Of a stretch of 64,000 bases of DNA, positions 62,378-64,000 are shown one piece after another; positions within the stretch are counted from its first letter, which is position 1; each line of letters starts with the position of its first letter. The stretch comes from an uncultured Pseudomonadales bacterium (GTDB lineage Bacteria; Pseudomonadota; Gammaproteobacteria; Pseudomonadales; Azotimanducaceae): positions 434,001 to 498,000 of the forward strand of contig OY282447.1 of assembly GCA_958296165.1 (NCBI GenBank). Direction: 5' to 3'. The notes beneath the pieces are model-generated. The model saw nothing but the letters and a program-made list of their open reading frames with translations. It was not told the DNA's origin and made no database searches. The translations under genes and the position numbers were made by a program.

Positions 62378-63889
62378 TCAATCACTGGCCGCGTGATCGG
62401 CGAACACATCGCCGTAGGTGTCTCGCAGCGCGGCCTTCTGCACCTTGCCCATCGCGTTTCTCGGCAGCCCATCCACGCGGACTACCTGCTTCGGCTGCTT
62501 GTAGCGCGCCAGTTTGTCTTTCAGGAAGGCGTCCACGCAGGCTTTGTCTACGGTTTCGTCGGCGACCACTACCGCCACTACAGCTTCGCCGAAGTCTGCA
62601 TGCGGCACGCCGATGACGGCGGATTCCTCCACTCCGGGCATCGCGTCTAGCAGTGTTTCCACCTCCTTGGGATAGACGTTGTAGCCGCCGGAGATCACCA
62701 GGTCCTTGGCGCGGCCGACGATGCGGACGCGGCCCTCCTCGTCCATGCTGCCCATGTCGCCGGTCATGAAGAAGCCGTCGGCGCGAAACTCCTCGCGGGT
62801 CTTCTCCGGCATTCCCCAATAGCCCTTGAAGACGTTCGGGCCGCGCACTTCAATGCCGCCAACCGCATCGGCCGGCAACGTCCGGCCAGCCGCATCGGCA
62901 ATGCGGATTTCCATGCCGGGCAGCGCGAAGCCAACGCTGCCGGCTAGCCGCTCGCCGTCGAGCGGATTGGAAGTGTTCATCAACGTCTCGCTCATGCCGT
63001 AGCGTTCCAGGATGCGCCTGCCGGTGCGCCGCTCGAAGGCGGCGAAGGTCTGCTCGGTAAGCGGGGCGGAGCCGGATATGAAAAGGCGCATGTTGCGACA
63101 CGCATCGGCGTTGAAAGCGCTCTCGTTCAGCAAGCGCGTGTAGAACGTCGGCACGCCCATCAGCACCGTCGAACGCGGCAGCTCGCGCAGCAGCGCCTTC
63201 GCATCGAAGCGCGGCAGGAAGATCGTCGGCGTGCCGGTGAGGAACGCACAATGCAGCGCTACAAACAGGCCGTGTACATGGAAGACGGGCAGCGCATGCA
63301 GCAACACGTCGTCGTCTCGCCAGCCCCAATAGGCACACAGCGTCGCGGCGTTGGAGGCCAGATTGGCGTGGCTCAGCATGGCGCCCTTGGAACGACCGGT
63401 GGTGCCGGACGTGTAGACGATGGCGGCCGTGTCGTCGTCCGCGCGCGGCACCGTTTCGGCAAGCGCAGTAGCATCCGCTGCCAGCGCAGCCAAGGAACCG
63501 TTGCCGTTGGCGTCGAGCGTTTCGGTTTTCACCGAGGTTGCCAACGGCGTAGCCGCGGCGATGTAGGGCGCCGCGGCGATGTAGAGAGCCGGTTCGGCGT
63601 CGTCGAGAAAATAGGCGACTTCCGCCGCCGTGTAGGCCGTGTTGATGGGCGCGTAGATGGCGCCGATCTTCAAGCAGGCGAGATAGAGCGCCACCGCTTG
63701 CGGCGTCTTCTCGACCTGCACGAGCACGCGCTCGCCCGGCTCTATGCCCAGATTCGTCAACGCGGTCGCCGTTCGGCCGACGGCGCCGCGCAGCCGAGCG
63801 TAGCTCCAATCCTGCCCGCCCGGGCAAAGCAGCGCTGGCGCAGCGCCGGCCGCCTCGAACACCGGGTCGAATCGCTCGTAGATGTTCAT
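62378..63889 (-). CDS. Acyl-CoA synthetase, malonyl-CoA synthetase (MatB)-like
   Basis: 503 residues from ATG 63889 (MNIYERFDPVFEAAGAAPAL); an upstream start at 63916 is possible. ANL-superfamily motifs: the P-loop IVYTSGTTGRSKGAMLSHAN, RILERYGMSETLMNTSNPLD, FFMTGDMGSMDEEGRVRIVG, NVYPKEVETLLDAMPG and the C-terminal catalytic Lys in PRNAMGKVQKAALRD. MNTSNPLDGERLAGSVG after the active site fits MatB, which activates malonate to malonyl-CoA with ATP; a short-chain acyl-CoA ligase is the alternative. It is 77 bases upstream of the receptor gene's start region, same strand. Confidence 0.8.
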   Translation of the reverse strand: MNIYERFDPVFEAAGAAPALLCPGGQDWSYARLRGAVGRTATALTNLGIEPGERVLVQVEKTPQAVALYLACLKIGAIYAPINTAYTAAEVAYFLDDAEPALYIAAAPYIAAATPLATSVKTETLDANGNGSLAALAADATALAETVPRADDDTAAIVYTSGTTGRSKGAMLSHANLASNAATLCAYWGWRDDDVLLHALPVFHVHGLFVALHCAFLTGTPTIFLPRFDAKALLRELPRSTVLMGVPTFYTRLLNESAFNADACRNMRLFISGSAPLTEQTFAAFERRTGRRILERYGMSETLMNTSNPLDGERLAGSVGFALPGMEIRIADAAGRTLPADAVGGIEVRGPNVFKGYWGMPEKTREEFRADGFFMTGDMGSMDEEGRVRIVGRAKDLVISGGYNVYPKEVETLLDAMPGVEESAVIGVPHADFGEAVVAVVVADETVDKACVDAFLKDKLARYKQPKQVVRVDGLPRNAMGKVQKAALRDTYGDVFADHAASD

Positions 63890-64000
63890 CAATCTCGTTG
63901 CAGGACCGAAACTCAACGCGGGCGCAGGCAGCAGGCGCGGCGCAGCTTCACCGCATCGTGCGATCGTCGCGGCGAATCGTCGATAATCACACGCCGCGAA
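63890..64000. other. Right edge, upstream of the MatB-like gene
   Basis: Only the leader of the MatB-like gene is seen. The first 27 bases could code if the start at 63916 is used. No further gene can be supported. Confidence 0.4.

Overview
The window is a GC-rich chromosomal segment from a bacterium that gene order places in the Gammaproteobacteria, probably an uncultivated lineage. The supporting blocks are clpX-lon-hupB-ppiD, a YafS-like methyltransferase-rnhA-dnaQ, purE-tsaC-aroE and a DUF2782 gene divergent from polA. Nothing in the sequence fixes genus or species. Housekeeping genes are interleaved with accessory islands that carry defence-type genes, recombinase remnants, one complete insertion sequence and one probable non-autonomous element.

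Layout. 1-1.7 kb: a copper chaperone running off the left edge, a lipoprotein and a stand-alone DsbD N-terminal domain. 1.76-7.4 kb: tRNA-Leu(CAA) followed by an integrase remnant, a 5'-truncated CsgG-like gene, a secreted unknown, a Uma2 nuclease-like gene and a darT-darG toxin-antitoxin pair whose 5' end carries a 185-bp element. 7.5-17.7 kb: a SPOR lipoprotein, serine hydrolase, MhpD-like hydratase, tandem-GFA protein, two P-loop ATPases of unknown role, nth and mpl. 17.7-23.2 kb (all minus strand): biotin carboxylase, a stand-alone AICAR transformylase, purC, an SDR and a PLP enzyme of sulfur amino-acid metabolism. 23.6-27.1 kb: a translationally coupled three-gene operon (unknown protein, PIN-like nuclease, AAA ATPase). 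27.3-30.4 kb: a decayed paralogue, an IS1380-family element and a frameshifted Uma2 gene. 30.5-34.2 kb: a lipoprotein, esterase, HD-domain protein and enolase-superfamily dehydratase.

34.4-40.4 kb encodes protein quality control (ClpX, Lon, HU, PpiD). 40.4-42.4 kb carries the methyltransferase, RNase HI and the DNA polymerase III epsilon subunit. 42.4-49.2 kb carries NhaB, NudC, PurE, TsaC, AroE and a cytochrome-oxidase assembly run (SURF1, CtaA, Sco) that lacks ctaB. 49.2-52.9 kb is a second accessory patch: a predicted phosphorothioate-DNA-dependent HNH restriction enzyme, a P4-type integrase fragment, a gene broken by a one-base frameshift, a DUF932 gene and a palindromic operator-like site. 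53.2-64 kb holds ergothioneine genes egtB-egtD, the DUF2782 gene, a polA whose proofreading residues are lost, an LLM flavin enzyme coupled to a TonB-dependent receptor, and a malonyl-CoA-synthetase-like gene.

The best candidate for an undescribed system is the three-gene operon at 23592-27144. Its genes are joined by two ATGA overlaps, it looks poorer in GC than its flanks, and it pairs a PIN-like nuclease carrying all four expected acidic residues with a AAA ATPase and a small partner of unknown fold. That architecture fits a defence module, but no function is established here.
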